A stretch of DNA of 64,000 bases from Ectocarpus siliculosus (GCA_000310025.1 FN649750.1:2342168-2406167), one strand, 5' to 3'; counted from the stretch's first letter, positions 1-13,050 are shown. Numbers and translations: made by a program. The notes: generated by a model from the letters alone, not told the origin.

Positions 1-344
1 AGATGAGGAAGGGGATAAGAGCGGTGTCAAAGATGTGGTCGAAGGAAGGGAAAGGGGCAGGGGCGAAGCTAAAACCGGAAGAGTTCGCGTTACCTTCGGG
101 AAGGATAGGTGGGGCGACGAGGCTGGCCGCGAAAGGGGTACCGGAGGCTGTGATAAAGAAGGAAGGGAGGTGGTCGTCGATAGCATTCATGGCATACGTG
201 AGGGCGAATATGCAAGACCCAGCATGGGTGTCGGCGGTGTTGGAAGAAGGGGAAGGGGTATTGGAGAGACAGTCGGGGCAAGGGACGGAATGGGGAAGAA
301 ATCGGGAAGAGGGATCCAGAAGTAAGAAGAACAAGACTTGGTGA
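1..344 (+). mobile_element. Tyrosine-recombinase element, C-terminal end of recombinase (fossil, cut by window edge)
   Basis: The frame at 3-344 ends with a tyrosine-recombinase C-terminal pattern: an R-I-G-G-A-T box at about residues 35-40, a G-R-W-S-S turn, then the Y-V-R region that should carry the nucleophile. The same order occurs in the longer recombinase frame at 32451-34181 (minus), including the shared tail ending near G-T-x-W-G. The start lies outside the window. Directly after the stop come the repeats at 348-1419. I call it the 3' end of a DIRS/PAT/TOC-like or related YR element. Treated as a fossil. Confidence 0.75.
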
Positions 345-347
345 TGG

Positions 348-547
348 GGAGGTTTGTGTCCAAGCTGGGCGACCAGCGGAATGTGGTCAGCCTGGTTCTT
401 ATTACTTAAGGAATCGTGTGGATTCCTGGGTAGGCTTAAGGGCCCGGAGGGAGGGAGGGCCGCGAGGGAGGGAGAGAGTTCCACCTCCAAGACCCGGCCT
501 TTGCGCGGCGACACAATAATAAAAATGGCATTTTTCGGGAAGTGAGA
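348..547 (+). repeat. B1 repeat of the YR element
   Basis: A block of about 200 bp starts four bases after the recombinase stop and recurs with high identity at 1237-1419. Both copies end in the same A-rich stretch followed by GGGAAGTGAGA. The repeat-spacer-repeat layout right after the recombinase matches split direct repeats (B1-A2-B2) known from PAT/Kangaroo/TOC elements; assignment to that class is inferred. Confidence 0.7.
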
Positions 548-1236
548 GACCAAAGTGGAAGGTTGTGTTGTACAACCTGGTGTTTTGTCAGTACGGTTAG
601 AAAGATCAAAGGGGGCACCGTAGGTAAGAGAGAATTGATAGGTAGGCATGTGTAACGGAATAAAAAGAAAAAGAAAGATGCACCTTGCTCACAACAGAAA
701 AAACATCTGAACGAAAGAGCAAGACAACAAAAAACAAAAGGAGGAGTAAAAGAGAGACAGAGGGGGAAGAAGAAGTAAGCGAGTGTACGGAAGGGAGGAG
801 ACAGACAGAGAAAGAGAGCAAGAGCATCGTCGGTTCGTTTTTTGTTTTGTTTTTTTGAAGCCGAGGTAAGCGTGTCTCGGACGGAAGCTAGACATGGGTA
901 GCGTGTTCTAGGCTGAAGCAGGGCATGGGAAGGCAAATGATGGTGGTGTACAAATAGGGTCAAGGTAAGCGTGTCTCTGGCTGCTGAACAGCAGGGCACG
1001 GAACGACCGGTTAAGCCGAGGTAAGCATGTTGTTGGCGAGAGCGAGACATGGAAAGACCAGAAGGTTGAGGAAGCATGTTCTAGGCTTGAGCAGGGCATG
1101 GAAAGGCTGAATAATGCGAGGGGTGTGGTCAAGGTAAGCGTGTCTCTGGCCGAAGGGCAGGACACGGAACGACCGGTAAGCCGAGGTAAGCGTGCTCGGG
1201 CAAAAGCGAAGGCTTGAGCAGAGCATGGAAAGGCAT
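548..1236 (+). repeat. A2-like spacer with internal tandem units of about 155-165 bp
   Basis: This lies between the two B repeats. Its right half holds tandem units that start with GCCGAGGTAAGC at 860, 1015 and 1180, and each contains AAGCAGGGCATGG-like and GGAACGACCGG-like motifs. The matching A1 copy expected at the other end of the element is outside the window. Long minus-strand frames here are byproducts of the repeats and show no known domain. Confidence 0.6.
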
Positions 1237-1419
1237 GGAGGTTTGTGTCCAAGCTGGGCGACCAGCGGAATGTGGTCAGCCTGGTTCTTATTACTTAAGG
1301 AAGCGTGTGGATTCCTTAGTAGGCTTAAGGGCCGGGAGGGAGGGAGAGAGTTCCACCTCCAAGACCCGGCCTTTGCGCGGCGACACAATAATAAAAATGG
1401 CATTTTTCGGGAAGTGAGA
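1237..1419 (+). repeat. B2 repeat of the YR element
   Basis: Second copy of the 348-547 block, shorter by one internal purine-rich stretch of about 16 bp and otherwise nearly identical. It marks the probable right end of the element. Confidence 0.7.
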
Positions 1420-2159
1420 TACAAAATTCGGAGTATGTGCGGACACACGGGAGTGGTCTCACCATTTTCTTACCTTTTTGTGTAATTTCGTGTCGTTAGA
1501 TGTGCAAATGGCACGGGAGAACATTCCTTCATCATTGCCTCCTGACGTGGTCGCCGATAGAGGCGTGTGGTTGAGGTTTCATCACCGATGTGTTATATGC
1601 AGTGGGTATGGTTACCTATCTCGCCAGTGTGTAGGCAGAAGGTATGGCTACCTCTCCCATTAGTAGGCAGCGGGACCACAAGTAAAGACAGGGTCTATCA
1701 TTTAATGTATGCTACATCATTTGTATTTGGCATGAGAGGAATAAGAGGTTGTTCTAGTTCGTAAGCAATTTTGACGGTGTATGGGCAGGGGGAGTACTCC
1801 CTGTGTCCGTGTTGTACCCAGGTGTTGTCGCATCAGTTGTCGCATCAGTTGGCAGCATGTGTCATGGACAGGTAGACGTGGAATGGCGGCGACAGGTGAA
1901 GGCAGCTGCAGTATGTTGTGCATGGTGGCATGTTGGGCTTGTACATAGCGTAGTCCATCCTTCGACCACACATAAAAGAGTTTGTTCGTACCTGTGGGGA
2001 TTTTTCGGAGTCCTGGGCCAGCCAAAAGCAGCAGCAAGGAGCAGACGCAGTATGCTACTACAGCTTTACAGTCCGTCCTCCTCAAGTCGTATCGGAGATG
2101 ATTAGTATCGCACAACGGCTGGATCCGAAATGCCGGCTAGCTCCGCAATCCAAGAGAGG
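1420..2159. other. No gene recognised
   Basis: Short open frames only. At about 1580-1625 (+) there is a C-x2-C-x4-Y-x4-C pattern resembling a degraded zinc knuckle, followed by a partial tandem copy of the same bases. This is too little to name an element. Confidence 0.4.
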
Positions 2160-2771
2160 TGGGTGGCTGAGCTAAAAACGCTATTTCTCTTTTTCTCTTT
2201 TTTCTCTTTGTCGCTCTTTTTTCTCTCTTTTTCTGTGACAGATGGCCTTGTCTCTGCTTGCGTGTGAAACACCGAGATCGAACCAAGGGGGTGTACCTCT
2301 TTCTCTCTGGCCCGTGGTGCTGACTCCTAGTCTCAGTTCTTACCTCGCATAGCGCGCAGAGGGCGCGGAGGACTCCAGAATGTCTGTCGTTGATTTCTCT
2401 TGACTTGCGGACCCCTCGGGGCCAGTTTGTTTGAGCGTACCTTTTTAGGGTAAGTTAGCCTGTGACCACGGGAATCGACCGCGTCAAGTGTTGGATCAGT
2501 ACGGACATATGAAGGTACTGGGTAGAGAGAGATCGGAACGGTTTTTTATATATGAACACAAACAACAACAACAAGGGCGCCCTTCTCTGGACAGGGAACA
2601 GGGAACAGGGAACTCGGAATTATTGTCTGATTGGCTGGTCACACAAAATAACTTTCTTCCTGGCAAAAAGAAATGCCACAGACGTTCCCCGTTCGAGGTA
2701 GTTACGCCGCATACAAGTTCATTAATTAGCCAACTGGGTAGAGATAGATCGGAACGGTTTTTAATGTGAAG

Positions 2772-2813
<42 letters not shown>

Positions 2814-2816
2814 ACA
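2160..2816 (+). repeat. Interspersed SINE-like repeat with (AAC)n tail, two tails in tandem
   Basis: The block runs from a CT-rich stretch (2180-2240) through GTGACCACGGGAATCGACC at about 2463 (similar to a tRNA B box) to a GGTAGAGAGAGATCGGAACGG motif and an AAC microsatellite. The same order recurs at 27740-28136. A second GGTAGAGATAGATCGGAACGG plus AAC run at 2738-2816 shows either a nested truncated copy or a local duplication. No coding potential. The tRNA origin is inferred from the box only. Confidence 0.6.
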
Positions 2817-3814
2817 GACCATGGGCAACGTGGAACACGGGCTCTTCGGTGGCAATTCAGGACGTGGTGGGATGTCTCGGGCATGTGGCTGCTACAGGCT
2901 GCATGCTACCAGTTCAAGCAGTATATACAAGCATTGCCGCCATCATCACGTGTCTCGCTTGAACTCGCATGCAAAAAAAAACGGCGGCGGATGATCGCGA
3001 GGCCGTTGTATGGGGGAAAATAAAGTGTCAAGGAAACGTCAAGCTGCAATGGACCACAACTCAAAAAGCAAGCCTTCCAGAGCACTGCTGTCGAGGGTGC
3101 GGATTGCATGACGAGCACCGCCTGTTCCTGCCGATACCTAGCACATGTATTTCATGTGCACGCTCGTCAACAGGTTCCTTCGAAACCTACACCACCTCCT
3201 TCTTCCTCCTACCCCCCACTCGTCTTTCTCATCCGATGGCTGTATTTGTTACCTTTGAGGACATGCGGGCCGCACGCGCGCGCTCAAGTGCTCCAGTTCA
3301 CTGTATGTGTACAGAAGTTCAGTACAAAAATTGTACAAATATTCTATTCTTCCAATACTTCGAAAAGTGCTAAAATACCGATGCAGATCTAGATTTTAAT
3401 ATTTTCTAGAGTGGAAAGATCCACCCTCTTTGGGTGGTCATTTCGGAGAGAGCTTGTGGCGAGTGTTCCTGCCACAGGACTGTAGAGGTACTTCCCCGCC
3501 CTTGGCCTTCTCCTTGCTATCTACTTGTCGTTGTTATCCTTCCTTGCTGTATCCGCCAACCCTTCCGTTCGCGTACAACAAGGAGCGTAGTTCCTCGAAC
3601 CGAGAGGACCTGAACCTCTGTAAGTGGCGATGTTTGCACGACTCCGGCCTACCGCCGTTGCCGCCTTCCTCTTTGCTCGATACGTCGTCGATTGGTACGT
3701 TTAGGCGAGGCACTGCTCTACAGCCTTGGCTTCCGATGCTCCCACGTAGTCTACAGTATAAGGTACACCAATCAACCTACAGTGCCCGCTCGAGATATAA
3801 CCGGAACCACAGTC
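2817..3814. other. No gene recognised
   Basis: Only short frames in several phases. No motif, repeat partner or splice-consistent exon was seen. Confidence 0.4.
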
Positions 3815-4310
3815 GAAGGGGGTGGGGGGGGTTTAGTCATGGTCGTGCATGCCGTACAGTAGTCGTTTGACCCCTCAAAGCCGGGACAGAGCACGCCGGG
3901 TTCTCACCGGACCAGGCTCTCACATCATCAACTGCAAAGCGCCGTGAGGATTTGACTATCTATGTGGAGGGTGCGCTGCATCCTGCTATGGGTGTTTGGC
4001 ATCTTGCGCTTACTTGCTTGCAACGGATTGCCAGCTGCGAATGACTTAAATTATTATGTTCTTCCAGAGACAGTAATAAGCACAATAAGCACTCTGTGTT
4101 GGGTAACAGCCTCGAGGGTGCTTGGCCATATTTAACACAACGTGGTGCGATCATCCCCTTTGCGCGGAGTGAGCTCGACCCCGCACAACAGATTCTACTC
4201 GACCACCGCTGTAACAGTAGATTACCGCGAAAAAAAACAAAGAAAAATATGTATGGTAATTGATGGTAACCTGGTTGTCGAGCTCACGAAGCGAATATAG
4301 TTACCGAGAC
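3815..4310 (-). mobile_element. LINE-type 3' end, copy 1 (reads on minus, ends at a G run on plus)
   Basis: On the minus strand this ends in a C run (G run at about 3819-3831 on plus). It aligns over about 450 bp with 48003-48480 and with 27373-27631, sharing blocks such as GCCGGGACRGAGCACGCCGGG and CACAACGTGGTGCGATCATCCCC. No intact frame is present. It is grouped with the LINE at 26100-26806 because their last ~60 bp before the C run are alike. Confidence 0.65.
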
Positions 4311-5199
4311 ACGTTGTCACAAGTTGGGCTATCCCCTCTTTCACATTCCTGGTGCAGAGAGGGACGTTCCTCTTCCTCCCCTATCTCGTTAAATATCCCT
4401 CATATCCCTGAATAGCGCAGGTACCCGCCTTATATAGGGTATTTCGAACCCTGAATAGGGCTTAATTGCGTCCTTCAGGCCAGATTCTATATTGGGCGGG
4501 TGCCCCGTATTGGGCGGGTGAATCGGTCAGGCGTATGCCCGCCTTAGGGAGGGCCTATGACTGTAGTGCAAATCTCATTGCACTGCCGTCGTCGGCAGGA
4601 TGCAGCTCCTCAAAATACAATGCTCGCTCGACAGGATCCGGTGGCGACTGCTGGCTTGACACCAAATTTGGCGACAACAACCGCGGAAGGCTACAGTAAT
4701 ACACCACGCGATGTGCACAGCTAGGCGTCGGAGGCGGCTATGGACGATGGTGCGCCCGTCATATAACCATCGAGCAAACGCTTGAAAGAACATACACCTG
4801 GTTTAGGACAAAGGCGGTCACCGCATTGGGGGTGGCCTGGAAACATCCGAGTCCGTCGATACTGCAGTTTCGAAATCTTTTGATCTGTATGCAACGGTTC
4901 AGGTGCCGTCTCCCGCACTTCCAGCCCATTACCCATGCGGGGCAAGCTGACGTCGACTCCTGCGCCCGTGGGTTCCCGCCACCGTTCCACTCCCACCACA
5001 GGTTCCGCCGGGAATACTGCCATGGCGGAACCGTGTGCCGACACGCAGTCCAACGGTCCTGGCGCTCGTGGGTAGCTGTCAGTATCTAAAAGAAGCCCCC
5101 GCCGTCATCTTCGCGGCTACAAGTTGCCACGGTGCCCTTCCCGGGACCGATGTTGCCATGGGTGACGTTGATTCAACTCCTGATCGCCGCTCATGCCTG
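4311..5199. other. No gene recognised
   Basis: GC-rich sequence with short frames. At 4391-4530 there are repeats of TAGGG/GGGCGGGTG-type words. The right part may be the 5' region of the following retroelement, but no terminal repeat was found. Confidence 0.3.
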
Positions 5200-8100
5200 G
5201 CGGCTACCTCACCCCGGCAGCCTGGACAGCAAATTCGGTCGCTGACCGCCGTCGGATGCTCGACCAACAGCACGTGTTTTTCCAAAGCGTTGGGCAAACC
5301 CAATAACAGGCGGGAAAACGCCCGTCGATCCCCCAATTGAGGAGGTGAAACAACAGCGGGTGCGCGAGGCAGCTGCGAAGTTGGATGCCGACAATGTCGA
5401 AGAACTCCGTCCGCAGAAGGAACTCCTGCAAACGCAGGAGCAGACCCGCGGAGTGGCCATCAAGAAGGTTGAATCCGGTAGGAAGGTAGAAGCTGCAGCA
5501 GCATCCGACGAGGCCAAGCTTGCCTTGCAACACCGCCGCAGGGACAACACCCTGCAGGATTGGTTCCTACCGCTCGCCCACTCGCAAGAAATTGGTTTTG
5601 AGCACGCGCTCGACGGTCCTCCGGGATTCGGTCCGCAGCATCACCACTTCCTGCCGACTCTAACGAATGTGGCTCCTAGCCCACGCTCGCTGGCCCTTCA
5701 AGATAAGGTTTGAAGCCCGCTCGCACCTCTCCTTCGGGATTTTTTTTTTTTTTGTTCTTCACTTCAAATCAGCGCTCACAGCACTAGTGCCGTTTATTCC
5801 AACCCGTGGTCACACAGAAGAGCCTCTCTCTACCCTCCCCTCCTGCGGTACTTCGCCTTCAATTTTTAATGCGAGAAGAGTTCAGCGGGATACGGCCCGC
5901 TGAGTCACTAGCTCACCGACTCGAACGAGTTCCGTTTGCAGCAACAGCTCGCTGACCCTGCGGGGTCAGGTTCGAAGCTCACTTCGCTCACCGCTCACAC
6001 GAGCTTGGTTCGAAGCTGCAGCACACCGATCCCCCGGGACACAGTGAGCAGACGCAACAGCGCGGCCTGATGCTGAAGGCACCCGTCATCCTGACAACCT
6101 GACAGGGCAAGGTTATGCGTTCGAGAAGCCGCCCTTTAGCCAAACGGCAAGCGGCCCGACGGATCTTATCTTCCGACACGGCGACGATTGTTTCATCAAC
6201 GTGCCGATCACACAGTTCGCGTCGTTCGTGAACCAACCCTTCTCTTCTTTCACGAAGATCATTGTAAGCCGATCATCATAGCAGCGGCATCTCTGGCGGC
6301 GCAGCTGGGCCAAGAGGACAATGAATCTACTACGCTCCGAAACCTTCCTTGTTCGTGTTCAGCGCTCCCGAAATCCAACCCTGTTGGATTTTTTTCAAGA
6401 ACTCTTATTTGATCCCGAGGATGGCATGCGCCAACAAGTTCAAAGGTGGTTTTCGCCCTGACAGGTCACCTGGTACGTCCCGTCCACACTGTCGCCTGTT
6501 GGCGCATCTGCCGCGCACGGCCACTCCCACGGTGATTTCCTGACCGTGACAAAGCACAAGCACAAGAAGGAGTGCGAGACCGATAGCAGTGGCAGCTCCC
6601 ACAGCCAGAGCAGCCGTGGACGCGGTTCTTCCCGCGGCCGACGCAGACAGGGTCACCAGCAGCAAGGCAAAAAGATCATTCGAGCGAACTGTTGAACACA
6701 CCGGAGGGCGCAGGCATCGTGGTTCGCACTCGTCGGCTACCAAGGACAGCGACTCGGCCGCATCCACGACGAGCATCACCCGTAGGTCACGGACTCGTGG
6801 CAAGAAGCGATCCAGCTCCACGGGTCAGAAACCCTCGCAGGGTGCGCGCGCGGAGTGTCAGCAAGCTCGACATGAAACAACACAGAGGTTTTCGCGTCAT
6901 GCGACCACAGCCATAGCCCTCGAAGAAGACCCCGCAAGTACGATTCGAATGCTCTTTTACATCCGCGGCGTTAGATGTCTTGCATCAGGCTGACCCTTTC
7001 ATCGAATTTGAAAACTCCGATACGTGCGTTCGTGGTTGGGAACAAGCGCTCAAAAAGGCCAATATTTATGGCACCGAACAGTAACACCCCTGGTGACCTC
7101 ATTGGTTCTTTCAATGGTATGTTTGTGCAGGTAAAGGGTGAAGCAACGGTATGAACGGAGGAGACGCCTTCAAGCATCTTCTTCGTCTAGTAGCGTTCCA
7201 CTTCAAGCATGAAGACTGTAGAGACGCCTTGACAACGCTGAGTGCGTTTGGCGTTCCCCATCGAAGTACGTTTGGAGAGTTTCGGCGCCAGTACCGTACT
7301 CAGTCACGAACATCACGCATTATATCAGTCTGTTTAGCCTTGACGAGACTTGGGTTGTGGGGATCACTAGGAAGTTGTCGGCGATCAGTTTTTGGTGATG
7401 ATGCCCGACTGTTTCCCGGGTGAAAAGCGTGCCGCTGCAGAGCCGTAAAGCGATCTGGATGATAAGTGGAGAGTTTAATACCAGCTCACGACCGCGAAAA
7501 CTTACTCCTGAAAATACCGAGCAAAATGCTTCGCTGTCGCTTGCTGGTTTATCTCTGCATTCACATCGTGTTTGTCGTTGTCAGGTACGTTCTGTGGCGC
7601 CGTCGGAGCGGTCTTGTAGCTCCCAGGGTCCCCGTAGTAAATCGGTCATGCGAGTTATGCCTGAGTGGGTCAATTTGTTCTTCGCGTTAGCTACGACGGC
7701 TGGCCTCCGATGAATAGTGGGAGACAGTGCATAATGTTGGTAACCTTGGGTTCAAACGACAACTGCCCCCTCTCTGGACACCGCTCCTAAGAACCAGAGC
7801 CGGCCGCCCACAAGCTTTCAATGAGAGTGCTGATCGTTGTCATAGGTCTGGTCATCTAGTCAAACACTGCGACCAACCTTTCACCGACACGGGTGGTGTG
7901 CCGAGCCCAGAATTTGCTGTATTCCATCATGGTGGCGACACGTTTCGTTTGGCCTGTGGCAAGAGTGCATGAACTCCTCGAGAACTATACCCAATACTGC
8001 CCTAACACACAACACACGAACTCGTGCGCTCCATATCAGAGCCGCCGGCGGCCCCAGAGTACAGCACACCGGTTCGCCGTGGCTATCCCAAGCGCGGTCA

Positions 8101-11100
8101 CCACAGGGCCTGGTGCAATCAAACGCAACCGCCCTCAACAGCACACGTTGATGGCATACCTAGTGCCGGGTTCTCCTTCCACGTCCACAACACAGACGAA
8201 GCTGAACATGAGAACCAACTCTCGGCTCCTCGTAGGCTCCAACCCCAATTGCCCCCATTCCTGGTACCCGCCCTCCTGACGGCCAAACGACGGCTCGTCA
8301 TTGCTTCCCGACCCGCCGATGGCAGGGAGCAGAAATATTCGTTTCACAGGATGCGCGTATCGCAGGTAGGTACGGTCAAGTTTGAGACTCCCGTTCCTCC
8401 TCCTGACACTCCGCCACAAGAGGTACAGTGCTTCGGCACCGTTGGGTGCAGCTGGTGTAGACCACCCTCCCGACGGCGGCAGCTTCAGTGCTTTCATCAA
8501 CACGCAAACCCCGAGAATAGGTTCTCACGAGGCGGCCTCTCTCGAACGTGGCTCCCCGTGTACAAACAGCGCTCGAGCAGCTTGCCCGACCCAAGATTAC
8601 ACCACGCTATCGCCCGCCACCAGGCGTGTTGGCTAAACTGATGCAAGGGTCGGGTTGAGGTGCGGGTACGGTAGGTCGGGATCGTCGAGCATGTCCAACA
8701 GTGTCCGCTCTGACGTCCTCGTATGAGACCGTTAGGAAAATACGTTGTCGGCCAAAGATCAAGCGTCGCCAGAACTAACCATCCCGAGCGATGTTGTGGA
8801 AAAGGTTCACCTCGTACGCTTCATTGACAACCTACCGCGATGTGACTGATGTCATTCGAAACGGTGATCAAAGCCACTCACCGCATGGTGAGGCGAGTGC
8901 TCACGATCGCGTGACATCCCACACGCGTCTATTTCCCGTGGTCAGCCATTCGTCGAGCTGTAACGACAAGACCCCAACCGCAACCTCGGAGGTGCTGACG
9001 ACACTGTATTCGGAGGACTCTCCAATTGCTCCCCTCGTTGAACAAACATCGAACCCTCGTCGGGCGGGGTCCGTTGTGTCTCCACCTGATGGCTCCTTGC
9101 GAGAGCCCTACAGACTATTAACCCCCGTTGGTTGCACTGTAGGAAGAGTCGAGGAACCGGGGTAGTATCAGAGAGCCTCCGTACTAGTGCTGGTATTCGC
9201 ATGTACCCTCCTCCTCTGGCCGACGTCCGGTATGATCCACCCACATTTGAACCGACGATGAAGTATTGATACGGTGTTTTTCTGGCAAGAGCCTTCGGCT
9301 TTCGCGCAATGGACGCCTCCAATGTTTGCCGTGGATTGTGTTGAATTCTCGTGCGGTGAAGAGTTCTTCGCGGCTGCCACAGCTCGCCGTTTTGACGACC
9401 GAGAATGCGTTCCAACGTATTTTGCGTGTTTCCGACCCGATAAACAAAATGGGTTGGGTCGCGAGGAGAAAAGAAGCAGTGTGGGAGCGCGAGTGGGAAA
9501 ATGTGGTACGTGTGGTCTCCTGTTACTATTTTTCGCAAGCTGACGCAAGGTGGAAACATCTTTTGCGCACCGGCGACAAAATGCTTGTCGAAGCTAGCCC
9601 ACACGATGCCATTGTGGGGTATTGGGCACTGAGCAGATGACTCTCCTGCACTCCAGCTCTCAACTTGGCGAGGCTCCGATGTGCTTCGCGAGTGCCTGAA
9701 GGTTGTTTTCAACCTCCTCCGAGAGCACGCGCCAACGCCGACACTTCCACCGCAAGTTTAGTCCCACGCACGGCTCGGAATATAACTCATGAGGTGAGCC
9801 CTGAAGCGCAAGAGTGTATTTTCGACGGCTGCCGCGAGGCCGCAGCTTCGTCAGGTTACCAAAACAAAGCCAGCGTGATCACAGCGCTGAAGTCCTCGCG
9901 GTTACGTCCGCTGAGTATGATGATGGATAGTCGTGTGCCAATGTTCGCTGATGATAGTCCTTGTCCTCATGGGTGGCAGTGTTACAGTTGACGACGCTTC
10001 ATCTACGACTCGAGTCAAATCCCACGCTGGGCCGGCCAAATCGCAATATGGCTGTGCTGCCCTGCTGGATACAGAGTCACCGGATGCGATAACAAACAGC
10101 TGCGCTGTTGGTACACTCAAAGATCATGGGAGAAATTTCAGAGGTTTGCATCTCGCATGGTAACGCCCGTCGTTGGGGAGGTTAGGGTAAATCTGAATCT
10201 GTCCAGACCTCGAATCCGTACAGTCCGTTTGAGTGGGAGACGTTTCAACGTTTTTTCGCCCTCGGCTTTCTTCTCCATTTGGGCGCACATCGTACCTTCA
10301 AACATGATTCAGCTTCTCATCCTTTTGGGACGCGATATTTTCGTGCGGTTTATTACTCGCACGTGCAGTACAGTGCCCCCGAGGCCGTCGGACAATCGTA
10401 TTAGTGATTATTCGCTCGCCCATCAGGATATTTCTGGTGCATTCGCGCATGTGCCCGATTTCTTAAGCCCCGGCGGACGAGTTCCATCTCCATTATGCGG
10501 GGCCGACGCGTACATCATTGCCAGACGACCAACAACTGGTTCAAGTCAACTTGGTGCGTTCCAACGGCACACCGGCTCTGACCGGTCAATACCTTGCCGA
10601 TACATTTACCTGATAATTCGTCGAACGAAGAAATGTTTGTCTCCTGCGGACATCAGTGTGTGCCGCTCGCGGGCACCGTAGAACTGGAGCCAGGCGACCT
10701 GCTTGGTAACTCTTACCGCCCCGCTGATGCGTGTGCATGTAGCGCATTTACAAGAATAGTTCGGCGACAAAACCGATAGAATAGGGGTCCCGGAATAATG
10801 CCGGTGCGATCCGGCCGATTTCGCCGACAAGATACAGAGCAACCGGCATCATTCGACCGACGTTATACCAGGACCACTACTAGTGTTCCGTGCCTGGATC
10901 TATTTTGGGTTCTACCGACGTTGGCGCGGACAAGACCGCCGATCCGCAGATGAGTTGTAACGATCCTTTGGTGAACGATCTCAGGACCGACGGTACACCT
11001 GTGCCAGACCCGGGGTATCCAGTCCCAGCCGACCCGTCTCCGCCAACAATTCGCCCTCGACGCCACCACAGCATGTGATAGAGCGGTTTGAGCGCTGAAG

Positions 11101-12420
11101 AAAGACTTAGCTGCGAGTCCTTGTGGAACCGCTTGCCATCACACCGGGAGACGGTTATGTTTGATCTACACAGTCCTGGGATTGGTCACCAGAGTTTATC
11201 ACAGAACTTAGCGATCTTTTGCATGACTTCCCCAGACGTTTTTCCATATCCTCGACGGATTTGGGGTTGTGTTCCATGATTCCGTTCGAGATCAAAGTGC
11301 CTGTGGGGTGTCCCCCAGTGGCGTCAAAACCGTACCGTATGAACCCTTTGGTCGCGAAGAAAGTGGATCCCGTTTGTTTTCGAGTACTACGAGCTAGCGC
11401 GTGAACAAGATGCACTCGGGGCTGCCCGTATGGAACGATGGAACTCGAAACTGTCTGACACCTTGGGCAAACTACCCGTTTACGCTACGGGTGGTTGGGT
11501 ATGGGTGTTCACTCCTGCGGCTGCCATCCGCCGGGCTTCCAAATTAGCTTCCAAGGCCCGCGCAGATACTGACTCCCAGGTGCATAAGGAGATGTCCTTG
11601 ATTTGAACAGGTCCTCTAACAAACATCGCAGCCGGTCTTTGCGACAAGGCTCCCGATGGCCGCCCGATAGCTGACAACCTCCTGTGCTTGGATCTTCCCT
11701 CCGACATGCCCGGAGCGGATACCAAGGGACGAGTTCCAGTCCCTTGTTGCAAACCGTGCCCGAACCCGCACGATGGCGACGACAAGTTTAATATTTTCCT
11801 GGCTGCCTCATGCAGTATGATGTCAACATCTACACGTCGAAGACTTTACTGCGGATGATGTTTCAGAGCCTGTCCGTAGGCTACATAGAGGTTGAGAAAA
11901 CCACGGGACACCCGTCGGTCGGTTCACGGACTTCGCAGGGTCCTCGCCGTTATATACGAGACCCACTGGAAATACCATATGCGCCCCTCTTGGGAACGTA
12001 AAATGAACCTCCCACACTCCCACAAGCGTATGCTTCTGTGTTGGGCTGGGAGCCTCGACCAACACGGACAGCCCAACCGTCTGTATCGGCACATGCGCAT
12101 TGGCGCGGCGGAACGTGAACTGTCTCGCATCAACGGCGAGCGGTCCTCGTCGCCTGGGCACGAAAATGTTCCCCGCGATGTTTGGGTTCGCCGTGTTCGC
12201 AACGCCGTGCTGCCTACACGCGTCTGGTGCAAAGCTCAAGACACGTATACATGTATGTGGCTAGGAAATATCTCCGGGCATACTCCAAGGTTTTCAAATG
12301 TGTTCCTTTTTTGCTTCCTGGACGACCCTTAGACCTGTCAAGATCGCCCTCTCCCCATAGCGCTACACGACAGCTTTGGGAGCTGTGTGTGGACTTGGTG
12401 CCTTCAGCTGCACCGTAGTA
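5200..12420 (+). mobile_element. Ty3/Gypsy-type LTR retrotransposon, fossil, internally deleted
   Basis: Parts in order. A gag-like coiled-coil stretch rich in E, Q and A lies at 5345-5713. A CHRSGHLVKHC zinc-knuckle remnant lies near 7833-7875. A protease trace with an LLDT-S-P box lies near 10060-10100, followed by LLGRD near 10320. The start of reverse transcriptase (I-x-x-G-x-P-P then P-Y-R-M-N-P) lies at about 11280-11350. The integrase C-terminal region is at about 11410-12410: G-G-W-V-W-V-F-T-P, a P-D-G-R-P-I-A-D box, and a long tail including YW/WE-type residues typical of Gypsy elements with chromodomain-like ends. Most of RT, RNase H and the integrase core is missing, and the rest carries many breaks. 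No LTR pair was recognised. A SINE piece sits inside at 5744-5880. It looks old. Confidence 0.75.
5744..5880 (-). mobile_element. SINE 3' part (minus), inside Gypsy remains
   Basis: The reverse complement is nearly identical over about 135 bp to the 3' part of the tRNA-like SINE at 31016-31330, including the common segment that ends GATTTGAAGTGAAGA followed by an A run (a T run on plus at 5744-5755). The tRNA-like head is absent, so this is a 5'-truncated copy. Its closeness to the other copy suggests recent activity compared with the surrounding fossil. Confidence 0.85.
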
Positions 12421-13050
12421 GTGCCTTCATAACAACAAGTAATCTACTCAGCCTCGAATCATGCAAGCAGTATGTCCTCATCAGAGCGGCTCTTTATCCT
12501 TTACGCCATTCAGTCCGCCAGTTGACCGGACAATGCATCATTTCCTTCGTGTATTTCGATGTCCCCTTCCCGGCCAACTCCAAAATCCGCCAACTCCAAC
12601 CTGTGTACCCAACACGTCTGTGTACTCGTACGGCCCCGGCCAAAAGCCCTCTACAGTAATTTAGGTCTTCGTCAATCCCGTCGTGACGCCAGCCGTTCTG
12701 CCCCAAACCAAGGATTTGAGCGAATCATAGATAGATTTCAGCCTGGACTCGTTGCTGTTAAACGGTCGTCGAAGGACAGGCATCTGCAGCGAGTCGTGTG
12801 CCATCGGGCCGCTGCGCCTGTAAAATAAAAATACCCGTCTTGAATGAGAGGTTTTCGAGCTGCCCACAAGCATCAACCCGTCCATAACCCGGCTCGTTCC
12901 GCTCGCCCTTAGAATATAAGCATGCCGAACGAGGTTGCTTGATGAACGCAAACATCAAGACTGGCTTCACAAGATTGATCGATCTCCCTTGCACCGCCCT
13001 GTTTCCATGCTTGCTTGCCGTACCCCAACAAAGCCTCAGCCGTCGGGTGC
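12421..13050 (-). other. 3' flank of SDR gene, duplicated at 38.5-39.13 kb
   Basis: The reverse complement of about 12480-13050 aligns with 38485-39130. Both contain a short conserved frame around a GWSW/WRTxWxKG pattern (minus 12494-12706; plus 38841-39128). That frame is conserved between copies, but I do not recognise it. It may be a 3' UTR/flank or part of an unknown neighbouring gene. Confidence 0.5.

Noticed and set aside
436-1077. 213-aa open frame on minus
   Set aside because: Lies in the tandem repeats of the YR spacer; Ser/Leu/Phe-rich with no domain, and the same repeat gives open frames in other phases.
8024-9712. Long frames of 205 aa (+, 8024-8641) and 256 aa (-, 9712-8942)
   Set aside because: They fall inside the Gypsy remains between zinc knuckle and protease; no motif and no splice support. 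Read as chance frames in GC-rich fossil sequence.
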